64,000 nt of DNA from Aphrocallistes beatrix (lineage: Eukaryota; Porifera; Hexactinellida; Sceptrulophora; Aphrocallistidae): assembly GCA_963281255.1 (NCBI GenBank), contig OY725495.1, forward strand, positions 1,178,001 to 1,242,000, read 5' to 3'. Under the pieces are notes generated by a model. That model had not been told where the DNA came from, searched no databases, and worked only from the letters and a program-made list of their open reading frames with translations. Positions 21,790 to 33,941 of the stretch are shown in pieces; the first letter of the stretch is position 1, and each line of letters opens with the position of its first letter. The position numbers and the translations under genes were made by a program.

Positions 21790-24073
21790 CATAGCCTACT
21801 GTATATAAGACCTCACATTAACTTGCGGATTTGGGACTAGGGATGCGGTAGAAGATGTTTGAACTAATACATGAGCTGCCTTAGATCATTAAGGTTGGCC
21901 TGTCCTATGGGCATTTTGTTTTTTATCAAAAATTTGCTAAAAGTCCTTTTTAACCATTTTAGGATCACTAAAGGGGTTCTAAACATTAATTTTGATTTTT
22001 AGAATTTCAATGCTAATATTTAGCCACTTAGAGCCACTTGTACCACCTGGTGTCGCCCAAAAAAGGACACAATTTTGAAACGGAATGTCTCGTATCCATA
22101 ACTTCTTTAAACCATGTTAAATCATCATTTTAATGCTAAATTCGTGCTCAGCACTAAATTTCCAGCAATTTGATATATATATTGGACATATTTGGAGAAA
22201 TTCTTTGGCTGCGGGTTCCTAGCAACGGCCAGGAATGTGAAAAAATTCCTGGCCGTTGCTATGCACGGACATCCAAAAAATTCTCCAAATATGGTTAATA
22301 TAGTATATATCAAATTGCAGGAAATTTAGTGCTGAGCACGAATTTATCATTATAATGATGATCTGACATGGTTCAAAGAAGTTATTGATCTGGGATTCCG
22401 GCGGACACTATCGAATGTGGATATTTTTGGGTGACCAGTCAGCAATGACCAGTTTTTCCCACTTTTGATGGAGAAAAATTTTGATATACCATATTTTGAA
22501 GTTAAGTACTACTATAATTGTCGAATAAGGATATTTGCATGTTATTTAATAATCCAAAGCAGTTAAAACTAATGGGAATTGAGGTACACACGTATATAAA
22601 TATTTTCTAAATCCTATTTTCTGGGATATTTTTCAGCAATTATAAAGTTAATAACTTTTTGAAAATTCAACCTAGGGTCGAAAACTCAACTGTTTTTGAT
22701 AGATCTCGAAGAGTAGAACAAAATGAACAGACAGAATTTTGATACTAGCAATAAAAAGCGAATTATTAAAAAAAAAGTGTCAAAATTACTAAAAATCAAA
22801 TAGCTCGGGTGTTTTGGTGTGAATTTTTGACAATTTTCAAAATTTCAAAAATCTGTCTGTTCATTAGTTAGATTATCGATTTATGAATGAATTTGAAAAG
22901 TTTCTAAAAGATTGTAGGAATATTGTTTCCGAATTTTTCCCTGTAAATTGACCAAATTTTTTTAAAATTTTTTTATCGTTTAAATAATTTCAATTATTAA
23001 TGCAGTTTTGCAGATAACTCTGCGATTCAAATCTGCACTGAAAAAATTAAATGAATCAGTTGAAAAAGTCAAAAGTTAGCTATTATAGGAAAGGCCAACC
23101 TTAACGAAGCACAATAGAGCTTGGAATGTATTACCAGCATATATAAATATGGTGTCGAAGTACCCATATCCGTTGTTAAAATTTAGTTTAATCACCATAT
23201 GGTTGCGCAATAGGTTATATTTGTGACAAATTTAGTGATTTTCAGAGGTCGTTTAGGAGCACTTCCAAGTGTTTTTATCATAAAATTTTTCGCATAGAAC
23301 TGAGATGTGAATGGGTTTATATGAAAAATGTGGAAATTTTCATGGGATGTTGCTACATTCCAGTGTTGCTATGGAAACGTGTTTTGGTTAGTTGAGGTTA
23401 TATCTTGAAAACCGCGATAGCTAGACATTCAAATATAATTCCATTTGATAGCGAATAGACTACTTCCTATTAAGCGATAATATAATTTCGACGTCTAATT
23501 TCAATGGTTTACGAGATATTCGACAAATTACCAAATGTGACCAATATGATAAATTGTCTAATAACTCGTAAACCATTGAATTTAGACAAATAGTTTATAT
23601 TATCACTTGATAGGAAATAGTATATTGGCTATCAAATGGAATAACACTTGAATGTCTAGCTCTTGCGGTTTTCAAGATGTGATCCCAATTGACCAAAACA
23701 CGTTTCCATAGCAACACTGGAATGTAGTAACATTCCATGAAAAATTCCACATTTTCGTATTAACCCATTCACATCTCAGTTCTATGCGAAAAATTTTATG
23801 ATAAAACACTTAGAAGTGCCTCTAAACGACCTAAATCACAAAATTTGTCACAAATATAACCTATTGCGCAACCATATGGTGATTAATCTGAATTTTAACA
23901 ACGGTTATGGGTACTTCGACACCATATTTATATATGCTGGTAATACATTCCTAAGCTCTATTGTGCTTGGTTAATGATTAAAGGCAGCTCATGTATTAGT
24001 TCAACCATCTTCTACCGCATCCCTAGTCCCAAATATGCGAGTTATTGTGAGGCCTTATATACAGTAGGCTATG
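21790..24073. mobile_element. P-type fold-back element holding a family B insertion
   Basis: The ends CATAGCCTACTGTATATAAG and the inverse ending ACAGTAGGCTATG have long matching arms, interrupted on the left by family B at 21893. The flanking repeats CCCGAGC and TCCGAGC match at 6 of 7. The arms meet near 23520-23560. No transposase is encoded. Confidence 0.7.
21893..23100 (-). mobile_element. Family B element inserted in a P-type fold-back
   Basis: It runs from GGTTGGCCTGTCCTATGG to TATAGGAAAGGCCAACC with TTAA at 21889-21892 and 23101-23104. The intact arm elsewhere reads ATCATTAA at this point, confirming TTAA as the target. The internal palindrome lies at about 22160-22330. Confidence 0.8.
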
Positions 24074-24370
24074 TCCGAGCATTATATAAATGAACTCCCT
24101 TATAGAGCTATTTTGTTTAGATTTTATTTGACATTTCTCCTAAATCTTTGTGTTATATAATCTCAAAAGGGGCCAAAACAATCTTAAGGTCCATATCATA
24201 TAAAAAAATATCAAATAAGTTAAAAACTAATTGGTGAATGCGTCAAAAACCTCCAATAATTTTTCAATTTTTAGTAGCGCTAAACTTTAGGGGGTTAACT
24301 CATAAAAATCAAAATAACAATAAAATTTTTTGCCATTTTACGCCAGGCAAAGTTTTCGAGGGCGGTATCC

Positions 24371-25067
24371 TTAAGTTTGCTTAATATGAACTCTTCTAAT
24401 ATGAACATCCTTTTATTATGAACACAGTTTCTGGTACCCACTGAATACAGTATGCTTCATATGAACAAAAGTGCATTTAATTTCAACTTGTTCACATTAA
24501 AAGAACTAAAAAATGAAATTTATTTTATTATGAACCTATTCGTTCACAGTAAAGAAAGAATATTTAAAAAAACATTAATTGATTATCTTATATATTAAAA
24601 GCAATGGTTTTTTGTTCAGGGTTGATTGAGGAACTGGGATGTGCTGAAATGTGAAATTTGCGCACAGGTAAATAATAATGAGTCTACGAGTGAGTTCGAA
24701 GAGCCAAGCGAAATTTTCACACCTCGCCGAGATAGGTGACAAATTGTGCTGACCAATGAAATTCATTTCTTTTATGATACCAATACTTTGGGATCTAAAC
24801 AGTAATGAATATATTTACAATGCATAGAATCGAAGGGACAATTTGTGATTGAAATTCATTGGTTCAAGCGAGAACTAATCAATTATCAGGTTTTTATAAT
24901 GCGATTTACACGATTCTATTTCATATAAATGATTGAATACAGCTATTTTGAATCTATTATTTGATTGTTAAAAGTTATTTTATGATCAAAATGATTGATT
25001 ATAGTAAATAATACATATACCTCGATTGTTATTAACGTTACACGACTGATCAAATATAATAATCTTT
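24371..25067. other. AT-rich stretch without a recognised gene
   Basis: Bases 24390-24560 contain several TATGAAC repeats related to 18858 and 27925-28050. I see nothing further that I can assign up to about 25067. Confidence 0.5.
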
Positions 25068-25310
25068 ATAATGTGAACTTTGTAGTTTCAAATTGGCATT
25101 ACATTCAGGATTAGTTTGATAATACGTATCAACCAAATTCCTTTTATCATAAATGAATTTTCTTCTCCAGTTCTGAATTCATGATTAACCGTAGATGCAT
25201 GACATTTTTTTAGTAAGGAAGTAGAAAAGCAATCGACCATTTCTTAAATATTCCCAGGCACCCGCAGGGCTGCTCTGCAGACACTGCGTGTCCGCAAGTC
25301 GCGCGCTTGT
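25068..25310 (+). mobile_element. Helitron-like subfamily 2, 3' part
   Basis: A distinct interior (TTACATTCAGGATTAGTT) leads to a hairpin (GACACTGCGTGTCCGCAAG) and CGCGCTTG. The same interior and 3' end occur at 63640-63901. The 5' end is not located. Confidence 0.55.
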
Positions 25311-25418
25311 GAGAAATAAAGTCTTACGTATTAGGAACGATGTAATATATATGCACACAACTACAATAAATGACATATTTTTCATAACAAATTATAATTA
25401 CGTAGTGTATTATTAATG

Positions 25419-26364
25419 ACAAGCGCGCTTGATTTGCTTGCACTGCGAATCTGTATATTAATAAATCTCATATATGACACAACTATAATCAAAAAATGAT
25501 GACTCATCACCCTGTTATGACGTCATCATTACGCATCATAATTTAAAAAATTAACAAATTTGGTGATTTTTCGTGCGATATCGATTGTAAAAGTAGCACA
25601 GGCGTATTTTGAGAAGCTATCTCCCTTTAAATTAATCAATGTGCCCCCAGGCGCTCAAAGGGCGCCTCCGGTGGACAGATTGTTCGCCAGCCGCGCAGCG
25701 CAATCAAGCGAAGCGCGCTTGTATTCTATTAAAATTTATGTTTTCTATCGCCTAAAATGGCTGGGTTATACCTGAAAAACTGAAATTTATAATTTAAAAA
25801 AAGGTGACAATGACGTCATAATCCATGATGAGTCGACATTTTCGTTTGCGCTCCGAACCTAGTGGATCCATAGCCAAAAGACTCCCACATGCCAAAAATC
25901 AGATTTCTGTGCCCAGCAGCTTATTCAATCAATTCGTATTTTACAGGGATCAAGGTTGGATTCGGTTAACCGGTTAACCGGCTAACCGCCGTCAATCTCG
26001 GTTAACGGTTAAGGAAATCTTAGATCGGTTAGCCGATCTGCTTTATTTTCTAAATATTCACACTAATTTCTTTGTTTTTCGAAGGAGATTCAAGAATATT
26101 ACTTCTAAAAATTTGTAAATGTAATATAATTCCTATTTTCTAACCACAAAGTATATCTCGAGACCACTGAAAATTATCAATTTTTTCAATATCAGGTTAA
26201 AGCTTAGTCCAAAATCCATATTTCAACCAAATAATACTTGTATCGGTTAACCGGTTAACCGCCCTGAAGGAAACCAAAATAACCGAACCATAAAATCGGT
26301 TAACCAACCCCAGCCCTGCAGGGATATAATTATATATACATTAATCGAGTTTTAATAGTAAGGA
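25419..26364. mobile_element. Cluster of Helitron-like pieces in opposite orientations
   Basis: A reversed tip (CAAGCGCGCTTG) at 25419 is followed by a forward piece ending GCGAAGCGCGCTTG at 25721, with the hairpin module at 25648-25721. A reversed piece then runs to AGTAAGGA at 26364. Both carry TGACGTCA (25518 and 25812 areas). A hAT MITE (25951-26318) sits in the reversed piece. Confidence 0.6.
25951..26318. mobile_element. hAT-type MITE with GGTTAACC-rich ends
   Basis: The subterminal regions contain repeated CGGTTAACCGG motifs in inverse orientation at the two ends (CAAGGTTGG on the left, CCAACCCCAGCCCTG on the right). CAGGGAT occurs just outside both ends (25944-25950, 26319-26325), a 7 bp match. 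No coding. Confidence 0.5.
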
Positions 26365-26390
26365 TAAATTTATTCCATAGCCCTCTGTAT

Positions 26391-26595
26391 CAGGGGTTTA
26401 TCTAGGTGCTCGGCCGGCACTTTTAGGTGCCAGTCTGGTATCGTACGAGGAGCCAAGGTGCTTGCAGTGTGATTCGATTTTGGTGCTGGGTTTCCATCAC
26501 CTCTGGAATTACAAGATAACCCCCTGTTTGGGTGCCATATAACTTTTATCACCTTCAAAAAAGTGCCGGACTGGAAAATCCTAGATAAAACCATG
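26391..26595. mobile_element. hAT-type MITE with perfect 8 bp TSD
   Basis: The ends are CAGGGGTTTATCTAGG and CCTAGATAAAACCATG, and CTCTGTAT is duplicated exactly at 26383-26390 and 26596-26603. It is inserted in the left terminal repeat of the P-type fold-back. Confidence 0.8.
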
Positions 26596-27196
26596 CTCTG
26601 TATATAAAGCCTACCATCTAAATCTCAAAAATGGACCAGGGATGCGGTTGAAGATGGTTTAACTAAAACATGATCTGCCTAAAATCATTAACCATGCAGA
26701 ATAGAGCTTAGCAATGTATTTCCAGCATATATAAATATGGTGTCAAAGTACACATTTCCGTTGTTAAAATTTTGATTAGTAATCTCAGTATTGCACAATA
26801 GGTTATATTTATAGATAATTTTGTGAATTTTAAGTCAGTTTAAGGATACTTCTTAGTGTTTTTAATACAGTTTTGCATAGAACCGAGCTGTGAATTGGTG
26901 AATGCGAAAAATTTGGATTTTTGTGGAATGTTGCTATGGAAACGCATTTTGGTCAGTTGAAGTCATAGCTTGAAAACCGCAATGACTAAGCATTCGAAAA
27001 TGATATTTTTAATAGCCAATACTTCCTATTAATACTACGTCTAAATTCAATGGTTTACGAGTTAATAGACAAATTACGAAATGCGACCAAAATGATGTAT
27101 TATCTAATATAACTCGTAAACCTTTAAATTAAAAACACGAAAACTGACTTTGAAAATTACTAAATTCTCATAAATATAGCCTATTGCGCAAACTTA

Positions 27197-27673
27197 CGCT
27201 ATCTGGACAAAAGTATTCGTACACCCCAAAATTTATCATGTAAATAGTTATAATACTAAGCTATTTAGCTAGTCAAGGGCATTTAATTTGTAAGATACAC
27301 TTACTATAACCCCAAATTCGAATTCTCCACATTCAAAATGCTCACTTTATATTCTTTCCACTCAATTACTCTCCCGCAAGGTTAAACATTTTCAAACTGT
27401 GCCACCTCGTACCAACAATGCCATCATATACAATGGTGATAACTCGTGATATGTACCACAGGTTAGCAAATGCTGAAAATACTAACTCTTGAAGGAAAGT
27501 AATTATGTTGAAAGCTTAGAAAGTAAGTAATTTGAATGTGAAGAAAACGAATTTGAAGCCAGATTTAATGTATCTGTTACTAATTAAATGTTTTTGACTT
27601 CACAAATTGATTAGAATTATACTAATTTAGATAGAAAATATTGAGGTATACGATTACTTTTGTCCAGTGAGTG
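27197..27673. mobile_element. Tc1-type MITE
   Basis: The ends carry CTGGACAAAAGTATTCGTAC and an inverse ACTTTTGTCCAG, with TA on both sides (27195-27196, 27674-27675). It is a diverged relative of the palindromic MITE at 12404-12875. Confidence 0.65.
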
Positions 27674-28055
27674 TATGATGACTAATCAAAATTTTTGGAA
27701 CGGATATGTGTATTTTGACACCATATTAATATTTTCTGGTAATACATTGCTAAGCTCTATTCTGCGTAGTTAATGATTTTAGGCAGATCATGTATTAGTT
27801 TAACCATCTTCGACCGCATCCCTGGTCCATTTTTGAGATTTAGAAGGTAGGCCTTACATACAGAGGGCTATGGTTTATTCACAATTTATATCTCAAGATT
27901 TATTTAAGTAATTGATATCGTCCGCCTAATATGAGCATGATAAAATGTTATTCACAATAAGAGAACAGAGGGAAGTTTGAATAAGATGAAGGTCTTTTAT
28001 TATGAACATAATATCGTGGTCCCCTATGTGTTCATAATATGCGACCCTGACTTTA

Positions 28056-29014
28056 TAACTCAGCCATTTTAGGTGATAGAAGGATGAAATTTTAATAGAA
28101 TGTGTATATTAATTTAACTCAAATGTGATACAAATCAAAAAAATTATCACTGTTATGACGTCATCATTACGCTCCAAAAATTGAATTTGACAAATTTTGT
28201 AACTTTTTGAGTGATATCGATTATAACAGTAAGACATAAGTATTTAGAAATGTTTTCCACCTTTAATTTTCGAAAAGAGAATAAATATTAATGTTAAAAG
28301 TTTCAAAAATGACTAACTCGGGTGTGTAGTTTGCGAATTTGAAATAATAAATTGTATTTCTTTCAGTTTGAGTACATATACTTTTATGAGTAGATCCACT
28401 TTAATACTATTCGTATAGAGGTTTTCGTGGTTGTCGAATACTTTTGTCCAGGTAGTGTAGATATATATTATATCTCTGTAACGAATTGATTCGAGGAACT
28501 GCCAGGCACAGAAAGCTGATTTTTGCATGTGGGTTTTGGCTATGGACCCACTATGTTCTGACCTCAGACAAATATGTTGACACATGGAATTATGACGTCT
28601 TTGTAACCTTTTTTATTTTTAGAAATTTCAGTTTTTCTACTATAACTCCTCCATTTAGAAGGCTGAAATTATAATAGACTGTGTACATGGTATTATACAG
28701 CCCTCTAGAGATACGCTCCTAGTCTCAAATCCATACATTTTCATACGCCTAAATCGATAAATAATATTATAATATAGAGTAAATTGGGTACAATTTTGGA
28801 TTTTCACGCTCCTAAACACTTTGAGGCTTAAAACTATACACCCAAAGGAGCGTCTCGCGCTCCTAGATAATCCATTGACTGTGTATGTATATTAATATTC
28901 TTCACATATGATACAACTATCATCCAAAAAATGATGACGTCATCATTATTCATCAAAAAGAGAAAATTTGAAAATTTGGTGATTTTTTTATTAATATTGA
29001 TTATAATATCAGTA
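28056..29014. mobile_element. Helitron-like and MITE fragments
   Basis: Bases 28056-28270 and 28465-28700 match Helitron interior motifs, including ATGACGTCATCATTACGC at about 28155. Bases 28310-28460 contain a Tc1-MITE end (TACTTTTGTCCAGGTAGTG). A dispersed repeat occupies about 28705-28872. More Helitron interior lies at 28900-29010. No gene is seen. Confidence 0.5.
28705..28872. repeat. Dispersed 170-190 bp repeat, copy 1 of 3
   Basis: A segment flanked by ACGCTCCTAG motifs at both ends, with AATCGATAAATAATATTATA and AGAGTAAATTGGG inside. Related copies lie at 49015-49205 and 49670-49860. It carries no ORF, and I did not recognise the family. Confidence 0.6.
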
Positions 29015-29499
29015 CAGTAGACCCTCGATTATCCGAACAGTGTGTTCGAGTACCACTCATTTTATCAAATACTTTTCAATCGAATTTGTGAAAATAATGT
29101 GTCCGGATAACTGAAATAATGTGTTCGGATAACTGAAATGATGTGTTCGGATAACTGAAATAATGTGTTCGGATAACTGAAATAATGTGTTCGGATAACT
29201 GAAATAATATGTTCGGATAACTGAAATATGTGTTCGGATAACTGAAATAATGTTTAATAGTAAATCAATTCCTTAAAAATGTATGTTCCAAAATTGTGCG
29301 TAGCATTGTCAATTTGTTTGGCTATACATACGTGTAAGTAGTATTCAAATCATAATACGTTCTTTAATAACATCTAAGTTGGTACATGTGCATTTAAGAG
29401 CGTAAAATACGTATTTCGCTTATCCGAACGATTTCACTTATCCGAACACCAATCTTTGAGCTAACAAACGGAGGTGTTCGGATAACCGAGGGTGTACTG
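29015..29499. mobile_element. pogo/Tigger-type MITE with internal minisatellite
   Basis: The ends CAGTAGACCCTCGATTATCC and the inverse GGATAACCGAGGGTGTACTG have TA outside both (29013-29014, 29500-29501). About seven tandem units containing GTGTTCGGATAACTGAAAT (unit about 22 bp) fill 29099-29251. The units resemble the terminal repeat itself. No transposase. Confidence 0.8.
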
Positions 29500-29501
29500 T
29501 A

Positions 29502-29738
29502 GTACAGACGTATTTAGAGATTTTATCTACCCTATAATTAATCAATATGAGCCTAGGTACCTAATAGCGCCTCCAGCGGACACAATATTGTTGGTCAGGT
29601 GGGCTGTGGTCACTAACAATAGTTTAAGAGGAAACTACAAAGTTTTCATTAAGGTGCGATTATATATGTATAGTGTTGCATCTAACCCTATGATTTACTA
29701 AAGGATAAATCACGCAGCATCTTGTAATTTTATTCTAT
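29502..29738. repeat. Helitron-like remnant, otherwise no gene
   Basis: It continues the Helitron interior from before the pogo insertion (TTATCTACCCTATAATTAAT), then a decayed hairpin region (GCCTCCAGCGGACAC) around 29570. Bases 29600-29738 hold nothing I recognise. Confidence 0.45.
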
Positions 29739-30884
29739 GGATACCACCCTCGAAAAACATCGCCTGACGCAGAAAAAAATGGTAAATTTTTAATTGTTAA
29801 TTCCATTGTATTACTGAGGGGTCTACCATCTAATCGTACTTGTTGGATGGTATTTATTTCGATTTTCATGAGTTGAGCCCCTAAAGTTTAGTGTTACTAA
29901 AATTTGGAAAATTATCGGGGGTTTTCGGCGCATTCATCAATTAGTTTCTTACTTATATGAATTTGTTTAAAGCTATGGACCTCAAAAGTTTGCCCCTTTA
30001 GAGATTATAAAACACAAAAATTTAGAAAAAAAGCATATAAAATCCAATCAAAATAGCTCTATGAGGGATTTCATTTTTAAAATGCTCGGGAAATGGCCGC
30101 TGTGATATCAGCTATTGTATCTAAAATAGAATTCTGAACATTTTAAAAAATAAATTTTCAGATCCAACCATTTGTTCGTAAGTTATCGTATATTATAGGT
30201 AAAGTTCCGACATTATATCTCTATGGTCCCGAAAGTGGTCTATGTCAAATCTTAAAAACAATTGAAGATATATAATCTATTATAATCTTAAATGAAAGGA
30301 TATATATGATAATATATAGGTACCTCAAACATCTCTTTGTCAAAAAATAAATATTTCTTGACTTATCATTGATTTTATTGTAATACAAATTATATGGAGT
30401 ACTTTGACTATATTAGAAAATGGCGAATCTAGTCATGGAATATGTGCACAAATGTAGCTATTAAACTAAAAAATCAATGCAATCGTCACTAAGAAGGTGT
30501 ACAGAAAAAAGGAGCACTTTTCATAATTATTTGGAAGTTCTGGCCTTTTACCTCCCAGCTTCGGTCAAAGCACCCCCATTCAGTGGCGTCAGGTTCAGGG
30601 GGCGGGGGGGCTCGCCCCCCCGGTTTTGAAAAAAGCCAAAAACCTGGGGGGCTGCCCCCCCGGTTTTCTCAAAAATGATGCTCATTTTGAAGGTATTTTG
30701 ATACTAGTTTCTCAATGTACCTGTAAATAATATGCTGTGTGAAATATTAATCCTAAATATTATTGATTCTATGACATTTTATTGTTTTATTGCTATTGTA
30801 CGATATTATAGGTAAATTATAAGCAAAGAAATGTCATAAATTTTATTCTAGTAATCCCTTAAGCTGTCTTTACCTAGCACAAAT

Positions 30885-32600
30885 CTATTCATCCTGACCT
30901 CACTCATCTTAATCCAACCGTCAGTAATTTTGCCAATATCCAATTTGTCCAATATTTCATGATGTACATTGCATAATGCACATGCATTTAGTCTGTCTTC
31001 TGTCATTGTGCTGCGCAGATATGTTTTTATTCATTTTAAGCAGCTAAATTCACGTTCGGCAGAGCAAGATGTACAAGGAAGAAGAAGGTAGAGCTTAAGA
31101 AATAACACCAAATTAGGCCACATTAGACGATGATCAGACTTCTCAGAAAGATACTTGTGAAGGTATTTCATATCAATCGTGTGTTTTTTGGTAGGGTTGG
31201 ATATCTTACTAACACGATCCCATTGTATCATCTCCAACTTCAACAGTTTCCAATTAATGTCAGTATTGTAGAGCTCCATGAGCGAGTTCATGCTAGAGAA
31301 TTCATAAATAGAATCTTCGCTCATATTGGACAAAATGTCTTGAAAATCCCGTGCAATGTCAATTGCCTTTCCTTGAAAACGCTTTGTCAGCGAACCTACT
31401 AAAGAGCTATACTACATCTTTGTCCAAATACCATGATAATAGTTATTGACAACGATGTCATCAATTTCCCATTCAACCCTATTTCCTCTATTTACCATTT
31501 TCGCGAGACCTCGAGGAACTACAGGCAAATCAATACCCATAGCCAATGCCGAAGACTTACAGCTAGTCATGAAAACGCTAAAAATGTCCACAGATTCTCC
31601 GTCTATTCTCAATGCAGCAGTGAGTGCAGTTACTATACTTGAACACTCCCCCAGTGACATATATTCTGATTGGATTGCATTGTGAACTGGGTGAACTTGA
31701 CCAAAGATACGATGTAGAATGCGTACTCCAAAATAGACTTCAAAGCGTTGAAGTTCTCTAACATATCCTTGAGCCTTGTTTTCGTTATCAATTGAGGAGC
31801 ACAGGAAGTCAAGAAGATCCTCGTAATTTTCTAAAATAGCATTGACTGCAGGGTATCTTAGAATCCATCTTGTTGGACATATGGGACGGATATTTGAGTT
31901 GCTTATCTTACCGTCTTCTGAGTTTGCAACTCGTATCTGATCGAAATATGCTTTTCTTTTCTCTGAATCCTTCACATATATCCCGATCTTACCTACGAGA
32001 GTCACGATATGATAACACTGGCGAACTTCCTTTGCAACATCATTCAGCACCAAATTAAGATTATGGCCAGCGCAGTGGGAATACATGGCTTTTGGATGAT
32101 GATTCCTAACTAATGTTTGCAAACCAGAAACATGACCAGAAACATTTGAGGCCCCATCGTATGTCTGACCTCGGCAATTCTCCATGTCAAGACCAAGAGG
32201 TTTTATCGTCTTGGTAAGTATCTTGTAGAGTTCTACTGCTGTAGTACCAACTATGTTATAAAATCCTAAAAAATCTTCCCGCACACTAAGATCTGAATCG
32301 TCTACATATCTCATACAGATGCAAACTTGCTCAAGGGTTGAGATGTCTTGAGTCTCATCCATGATACATGTAAACCAAATGGACCTCTTGATCTTCTCAA
32401 CAATTATATCCAGTACACTATCACCTAACGTCTTGAGACACTCATTCTGTATTGGTACCGACATAAACTTGTATCCAGACGAATTAAAGTATGATTTTAC
32501 ATCCTCATTGAAATTTGAAATTAGTTTAACTTCCTGCCAGATATTTGCTGTATCTTTTTCAAATCCGAACATCTTATTCTCAAATTCATATTAAAATAAC
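30885..32600 (-). pseudogene. hAT transposase (P52rIPK/ZMYM1-like), N-terminus lost
   Basis: The main frame (32572 to 31412) carries the first catalytic D in CIMDETQD, the second in GQTYDGASNVSGH, and the hAT CxxH in YSHCAGHNLNLV. The same frame continues past a single in-frame stop at 31409-31411 to the third acid in SCSAEREFSCLK. After a stop or frameshift at about 31030 the tail continues (STMTEDRLNACALCN) to about 30885. Proteins of this type are common as hAT transposases and as domesticated ZMYM/THAP12 genes. The N-terminal TTF-type zinc finger is missing, cut by the mariner at 32614. One stop and one frameshift mean it is inactive but fairly young. Confidence 0.85.
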
Positions 32601-32613
32601 TTGGAATATACTA

Positions 32614-33941
32614 GGGCATTCAAAAAGTCTTGCGGGTCATACCATAAAATAATAAATAAATGTCATAGAATATGTTTCAATGTATTATTTATTCGAAATA
32701 CCCCCCTCCTACTTCTACACAGCGTTTCAATATTTCCGCCCACTTTATGAATGCATTTCTGTACTCTTCTTCGGGGATGGATTTGAAGAAGTGGTACAGG
32801 GCCGACCCGAGGGTTTGTTTCGACTCAAATTCCCTGCCTTGAAGGTAGATTTTGAGCTTGGGGAAAAGCCAAAAATCACAGGGAGCTAGGTCTGGTGAGT
32901 AGGGTGGGTGGGGAAGTAAATATAATCCCTCTGATTCCAAGAAATGTTTAGTGAGCTTGGCTGTATGGGAGCTAGCATTATCTATCAATAATTTTATTCC
33001 CCTCATTTTAGCCTTGGGACGGAGCTCTTCCACTTTTTTATTAGGTTTGGAAGTACTTTCTCTGTAAAAAACGTTGCGTTTAATGTTTTACCACTTTCAG
33101 AAGGTATTTGCAAGACTATTCCACTACTATTGAAGAAGATCGTGTACATGACCTTCGGTTTTCTGAAGTCGGGCCTAGGAATTTGGGCCGGTCTTTCGTC
33201 CTTTCTCACCCATGATCGCATTTTATACTTGCTGTAAGGGGTTGAATATTAGACCCAAGTCTCATCCCCGGTTATAACTTCAGCTAGGCGTCTAGGATCA
33301 CAACCGTCATAGGTTTCCAGGAGTTTCTTGGCAGTCTTTACACGTGCGAGCTTTTGTTGATCGCCGAGGTTTTGTGGGACCCACTTACCGCAAATGGATC
33401 GGAAACCAAGCTGAGTCGTCAGAATGGAATGAATGGCCCCCGATGAAATCTCCATACTCTGCTTTAACTGCTCGATTGTTATACACTTATCTTCCCTGAC
33501 TTTGCTCTCGATTAGAGCAACATTCTCTGGGGTGCTGACGGACACCGGTCTCCCAGATCGAGGTAGATCTGACACGTCTGTATTTCCAGACTGAAATCGT
33601 GCAGCCCATCGCTCTACCGTTGATCTGGAAGGGCAGTCCATGCACAATAGCTCCTGCAACTCGTTGTAGATGAGTACCGGCTGGATGCGGAGTTTTGTCC
33701 GAAACTCAATGTAAGCTCTCCATTTCAGATTAAAATTGTCATCCTTGGAAGCCATAATTTTACCAATATGTTGAAGTGATGTGTGAATAAATTGATCAGA
33801 AATTTGTAATTTTCATTCAATCAAGCTAAAATTTTCAGTAAATCAAGCTAAGATATAAGGTTATGTTATAAATGAAAACTGATTTGTTTACTATTATAGT
33901 CTGCGAAATATATCATGACCCGCAAGACTTATTGAACGCCC
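32614..33941 (-). mobile_element. mariner element inserted in the hAT
   Basis: The ends GGGCATTCAAAAAGTCTTGC and GCAAGACTTATTGAACGCCC have TA outside both (32612-32613, 33942-33943). The length is 1.33 kb. Confidence 0.9.
32689..33755 (-). pseudogene. mariner transposase (DD34D), one stop and one frameshift
   Basis: It starts MASKDDNFNLKWRAYIEF at 33755 with paired helix-turn-helix domains and the linker RSGRPVSV. The first catalytic D is in ITGDETWV and is followed at once by a TAA (about 33249). Frame continues through SWVRKDERPAQIPRPDFRK to about 33010, where a frameshift leads to the C-terminal part with LLIDNASSH and PDLAPCDFWLF, exactly 34 residues apart. It ends CVEVGGGYFE and a stop. 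All catalytic residues are kept, so inactivation looks recent. Confidence 0.88.

Larger units (their letters stand above)
18958..24370 (-). mobile_element. Family A element (reversed), expanded by nested insertions
   Basis: It runs from GGATACCGCCCGCG to GGGCGGTATCC with TTAA at 18954-18957 and 24371-24374. It matches the 2961-4863 copy in reverse. A mariner (19516-20830) and a P-type fold-back (21790-24073, itself holding a family B copy) account for most of its extra length. The segment 20850-20925 is the empty site for two Helitrons found at 10360-11485. Confidence 0.75.
26376..27872. mobile_element. P-type fold-back element
   Basis: The left end CATAGCCCTCTGTAT is split by a hAT MITE (26391-26595) and resumes CTCTGTATATAAAGCC. 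The right end reads inversely to GGGCTATG. The flanks ATTTATTC and GTTTATTC match at 7 of 8. The arms share the interior seen in the 59215-60288 fold-back (GGGATGCGG, AATAGAGCTTAG). A Tc1 MITE (27197-27673) is nested in the right half. Confidence 0.65.

Noticed and set aside
29099..29251. CRISPR-like array of 22 bp repeats
   Set aside because: The units are directly tandem with no spacers, and they lie in a pogo-type MITE of a eukaryote.
31412..32572. Domesticated ZMYM-like host gene
   Set aside because: It sits between hAT termini with an exact CCCCCATT duplication, carries an in-frame stop, and lacks its zinc finger because of a mariner insertion.
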